A stretch of 64,000 nt of DNA from assembly GCF_900105515.1 (NCBI RefSeq), contig NZ_FNSY01000001.1:1860001-1924000 (forward strand), given 5' to 3'. A program made the translations under genes and the position numbers. Under the pieces are notes generated by a model. The model was not told where the DNA came from and made no database searches. It saw only the letters and a program-made list of their open reading frames with translations. The stretch's first letter is position 1; each line of letters begins with the position of its first letter. Shown here in pieces: positions 61,384 to 64,000 of the stretch. Source of the DNA: Streptomyces sp. 2131.1 (GTDB taxonomy: Bacteria > Actinomycetota > Actinomycetes > Streptomycetales > Streptomycetaceae).

Positions 61384-62738
61384 GGGCGGCCCACGGGGCC
61401 GGTGCGCTGCCCGGGCATGCGGCCCGGCGCCCCCGCGACGTCGGCGCGCAAATCCCGCAACAGCTGCTTCAGGCCCACCAGCCGGGCGTGCGGCTCGGAC
61501 AGCCCGCGCAGCTCCCCCAGCCGTTGCCGGCGGGCCGCCGGGTCCGTGGCGGGGCGCGGGGGCGCCGAGGCGGAGTCGGTCAGACCGTCCAGGCGGGACC
61601 AGGTGCGCTCCATCCGTTCCGCCCGCCTCAGCAGCTCCTCGGCGCGCTCGTCCAGCGCCGGTAGGAGCAGGTCGCGTTCGACCGCGCCGGGCGCCGCGCC
61701 CTCCGTGCCGCGTACGACGATCAGCAGCCGGAAGCCGAGGGCGCGCACCCGGGCGAGGACGCGGACGAGCGCCGCCGGGTCCCGCTCCTCGTCCAGGCCG
61801 ACCACCGCGAGGACCGGGCCCGCCGCCGGGCGTCCGGCGAGGGAGCGTTCGGGTTCGTCGCCGCCTTCGAGGAGCCAGTCGCGGTAGCGGTTGCGCTGGT
61901 GGAGCGGTGGGCGCAGCTGGGCGACCAGGGTGTCCACCAGTGCGTCGGGGGTGCCGCGGCCGCCCTGGTGGACGAGGTGGGCACGGTGCAGCTGGTGGCG
62001 CAGGGTGCGGTCGCGGCCGCCGCCCGCCGGGATGACGCTGAAGCGCACCGAGGCCTGGTCGGCGCCCGCGAACCAGCGCCGCAGCCGCGCGGCGAAGGCG
62101 TGGTCCCAGCCGTCCGGTCCACTCAACTCGGCGACCAGGGGCACGAGTTCCGCGATGCGGTCGACGGGGATCATGTACGAGAAGGCGAGGTCGTTCTCGG
62201 TGGGCAGCTCCATCTCCAGGTCGCCGCGCCAGCTGACGACGACGCCGACGACGCTCTCGGGGCGCTCGCCCTCGCGCCCGGTGTGGACGGCGGCGCCGCT
62301 GAAGCCGGGCCGCACCACCTCGGCGTTGGTGCGGGCGTCGAGCTGCACCCAGTCGCCGTGGAGGCCGCTGATCCGTGCGGCGAGCCACATGCCGTCGGCG
62401 TCGAAGGGTGCCGCGTAGCCGCCGAGCCACACCTCGGCGCCGCGTTCCAGGCGCCGGGACAGGGGCGCGGGTTCGGCCTGGGGGCGGGGGCTGTCCAGGG
62501 CGAGGACGGCGATGTCCTCGCGGCCCCGGAGCCAGCCGTCCGGTGCGACCCGGGCGGCGACGGGCGGGATGCCGGGGTTCTCGGCGAACTCGACCCACAT
62601 CCGGGTGTCCGGTTCCCCGACGACGTGGGCGCAGGTCAGCACCCTGTCCTGGGTGATCAGCACCCCGGCCCCGCACACCGGCTCCTTCGGGTCGTCCCGG
62701 CGCAGTCGCAGCCGCCAGTCCGCTCTCAACTCCCCCAT
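61380..62738 (-). CDS. Trypsin-like serine protease with C-terminal helical domain, cytoplasmic
   Basis: A 452-residue protein. A chymotrypsin-fold protease domain covers about 1-200 with the triad His38 (VLTCAHVVG), Asp75 (REDIAVLAL) and Ser147 (RPGFSGAAV). No signal peptide is present, so it should be cytoplasmic, unlike most trypsin-like proteins. The C-terminal half has helices and a hydrophobic strand GPVLAVVGLDEERDP that looks like the core of an alpha/beta domain, with no P-loop. ATG at 62738; it is the first gene of the operon and is coupled to the kinase. Proteases of this type accompany effector domains in actinobacterial conflict and signalling systems; activity on a partner is inferred. 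Confidence 0.82.
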   Translation of the reverse strand: MGELRADWRLRLRRDDPKEPVCGAGVLITQDRVLTCAHVVGEPDTRMWVEFAENPGIPPVAARVAPDGWLRGREDIAVLALDSPRPQAEPAPLSRRLERGAEVWLGGYAAPFDADGMWLAARISGLHGDWVQLDARTNAEVVRPGFSGAAVHTGREGERPESVVGVVVSWRGDLEMELPTENDLAFSYMIPVDRIAELVPLVAELSGPDGWDHAFAARLRRWFAGADQASVRFSVIPAGGGRDRTLRHQLHRAHLVHQGGRGTPDALVDTLVAQLRPPLHQRNRYRDWLLEGGDEPERSLAGRPAAGPVLAVVGLDEERDPAALVRVLARVRALGFRLLIVVRGTEGAAPGAVERDLLLPALDERAEELLRRAERMERTWSRLDGLTDSASAPPRPATDPAARRQRLGELRGLSEPHARLVGLKQLLRDLRADVAGAPGRMPGQRTGPVGRP

Positions 62739-62761
62739 GGTCGAAGAGCGTACGCGCGCAC

Positions 62762-62805
62762 GGGCTCCGCTTCCCAGTGTCCGGACACAATGGGAAGCGG
62801 AGCCC
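62762..62805 (-). terminator. Terminator upstream of the protease-kinase operon
   Basis: GGGCTCCGCTTCCCA pairs with TGGGAAGCGGAGCCC over 15 bp, and the loop contains a second self-complementary GTGTCCGGACAC. It follows the stop of the leftward glycoside hydrolase gene after about ten bases. Confidence 0.85.
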
Positions 62806-62814
62806 CGTGGGTGC

Positions 62815-64000
62815 TCACCCGCAGTGGAAGCGGGCGTTGCCCCAGTCGGCGTGGTCGTTGCCGTTGCCGTCGCCGCCGTCACCGGCGATCAGCTCGACGT
62901 ACTTGGCGCCCGTGACGTCGGCCGTGAGCGACCAGGCGGCGTCGGGTGCCCGCAGGACCGGCGACTTCACCTTCTCGGTGCCGTCCGCCTTCACGGAGAA
63001 CTGCACGCTGCCCGCGGTCTTCTGGACGTCGTCCACGCCGACCTCGGCGGTGAAGGAGGTGCACTGTCCGCCGAGGTAGTAGCGGATGGAGGCCGGGGCG
63101 TGGCTGCCGAGGCCCTTCTCGTAGACCGTGGAGCCGATGGTGAGGGCGGTGCCGTCGCCGGTACCGGTCTCGCCGTTGGACAGGTCGCGCTCGACCGGTC
63201 CCCAGCCGTTGGTGGTGGCCGTCCAGTCGAGGTCGCTGGCCCAGCTGTCCTGGGTGGGCGGCGGCGGCAGGGTGCGCACGGAGGTCTGCGCGCCCAGCTT
63301 CCGCTGCCCGTCGCCGGTGGTGTACGTGGCCTCGGAGGTGAGGGCGTACGCGCGGTACTCGGCGTCCACCGGCGGGGTGACCTGCCAGCTCGCGGTGGCC
63401 TTGGCGCCGGGTGCGACGGAGTCGAAGGTGACGGCGCCGGCGGGCTCGGCCTTCCAACCCTCGGGGAGGGCCAGGCTCACCGTGACACCGGTGGCGGCGG
63501 TGGACTCGTAGTTGGTGAAGCTCGCCTTCACGGTGTTGGCGGTGCCCGGCTCCAGGGTCTCGGCAGCGGCGGCGACCGTGAGCGTGCCGCAGGCCGCCCG
63601 CTCGCCGGCGGGAGCCGCGCCGAGGTCGGTCACGGTGAAGCCGTCGAGCACGAAGTCGGCGCCCTCGGGGGCGTCACCGCGCTTGCGCAGCCCGGTCCAG
63701 GTGTCGCCGCAGCCCGCCGTGACGGTCTCGGTGAAGTGGCCCGTGGTGTGCTGCGCGCCGATGGCGGTGGTCCGGGTCTCGACGGAGGCGGGCTTGCCGT
63801 CGGCGGTGATCCGGTCGTAGCCGTCGACCCACTCGTAGGCCCCGGCGTGGCTGGACTGGTAGTCGTACTCGACCTTGTAGCGGTGGCCGTCCGTCATCGG
63901 GACGGTCCAGGGGGCCGTGCGGTAGACGAGGCCGGTGTTCTCCTCGTGGGCCTTGAGGGACTCCTTGCCGCCGATCACGTCGTCGATCAGCTTCCCGTTC
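62815..64000 (-). CDS. Secreted glycoside hydrolase, C-terminal part (GH101-like endo-alpha-N-acetylgalactosaminidase)
   Basis: The 5' end is outside the window; about 394 codons are visible. The C-terminus is an NPCBM-type carbohydrate-binding module (GLGSHAPASIRYYLGGQ, then FTAEVGVDD and VKSPVLRAPDAAW), preceded by a NEW3-type beta-sandwich (ANTVKASFTNYES, VSLALPEGWKAEP) and by a galactose-binding-like domain with HTTGHFTETVTAGCGDTW. This order is what I recall from Streptomyces enzymes annotated as endo-alpha-N-acetylgalactosaminidases acting on O-glycans. The catalytic domain is not visible, so the exact family is tentative; a secreted carbohydrate-active enzyme is secure. Confidence 0.75.
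   Translation of the reverse strand, partial: NGKLIDDVIGGKESLKAHEENTGLVYRTAPWTVPMTDGHRYKVEYDYQSSHAGAYEWVDGYDRITADGKPASVETRTTAIGAQHTTGHFTETVTAGCGDTWTGLRKRGDAPEGADFVLDGFTVTDLGAAPAGERAACGTLTVAAAAETLEPGTANTVKASFTNYESTAATGVTVSLALPEGWKAEPAGAVTFDSVAPGAKATASWQVTPPVDAEYRAYALTSEATYTTGDGQRKLGAQTSVRTLPPPPTQDSWASDLDWTATTNGWGPVERDLSNGETGTGDGTALTIGSTVYEKGLGSHAPASIRYYLGGQCTSFTAEVGVDDVQKTAGSVQFSVKADGTEKVKSPVLRAPDAAWSLTADVTGAKYVELIAGDGGDGNGNDHADWGNARFHCG

Overview
The window is high-GC chromosomal DNA with Streptomyces hallmarks: GTG starts, leaderless promoters, a two-domain histone-like HupS, an AccB/AccE carboxylase and two conservons. Gene order matches, from memory, the conserved core arm around S. coelicolor SCO5578 (glcP) to SCO5535 (accB). 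Nothing was computed against a database; identities rest on recognised motifs and gene order.

Left part (1-15.7 kb): a sugar permease cut by the window edge, smc, a small coiled-coil protein, acylphosphatase, a CAP-domain surface protein and an HxlR regulator. Then comes a tightly packed leftward block: mutM, rnc, rpmF, a DUF177 gene, a coiled-coil protein, coaD, rsmD and recG.

Between recG and a fatty-acid-kinase-like gene (15.8-20.7 kb) sits a rightward two-gene unit: an HSP90-family ATPase coupled by an ATGA overlap to a 971-residue TPR-like protein. From memory this pair is absent at the equivalent place in S. coelicolor, so it looks like an accessory insertion. Copies of a short intergenic repeat lie just after it.

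Middle (20.8-41.9 kb): fakA-like gene, rpmB, thiD, thiL, a stand-alone AsnC-type sensor domain, a lipoprotein, ddlA, gpsA, plsC, cofC, hupS, leuCD with the divergent regulator ndgR, a MerR/DUF4188 pair with a perfect palindromic operator, an array of three tRNA-Glu and two tRNA-Gln, a HAD phosphatase, a WXG100-like / DUF1023 hydrolase / lipoprotein operon with an apparent frameshift, gltX, a FAH-family hydrolase and a small protein with a duplicated NPRRT motif.

Right part (42.5-64 kb): two adjacent conservons (sensor kinase-like, roadblock, DUF742, small GTPase) whose GTPase genes share a nearly identical 407-nt tract. After them come accBE and then a five-gene leftward operon: trypsin-like protease, PknG-like kinase, vWA/zinc-ribbon protein, four-helix membrane protein and solute-binding lipoprotein. 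Its last part resembles the mycobacterial GlnH-GlnX-PknG amino-acid sensing relay, with two extra proteins. It is the strongest candidate here for a little-described system. A partial secreted glycoside hydrolase ends the window.
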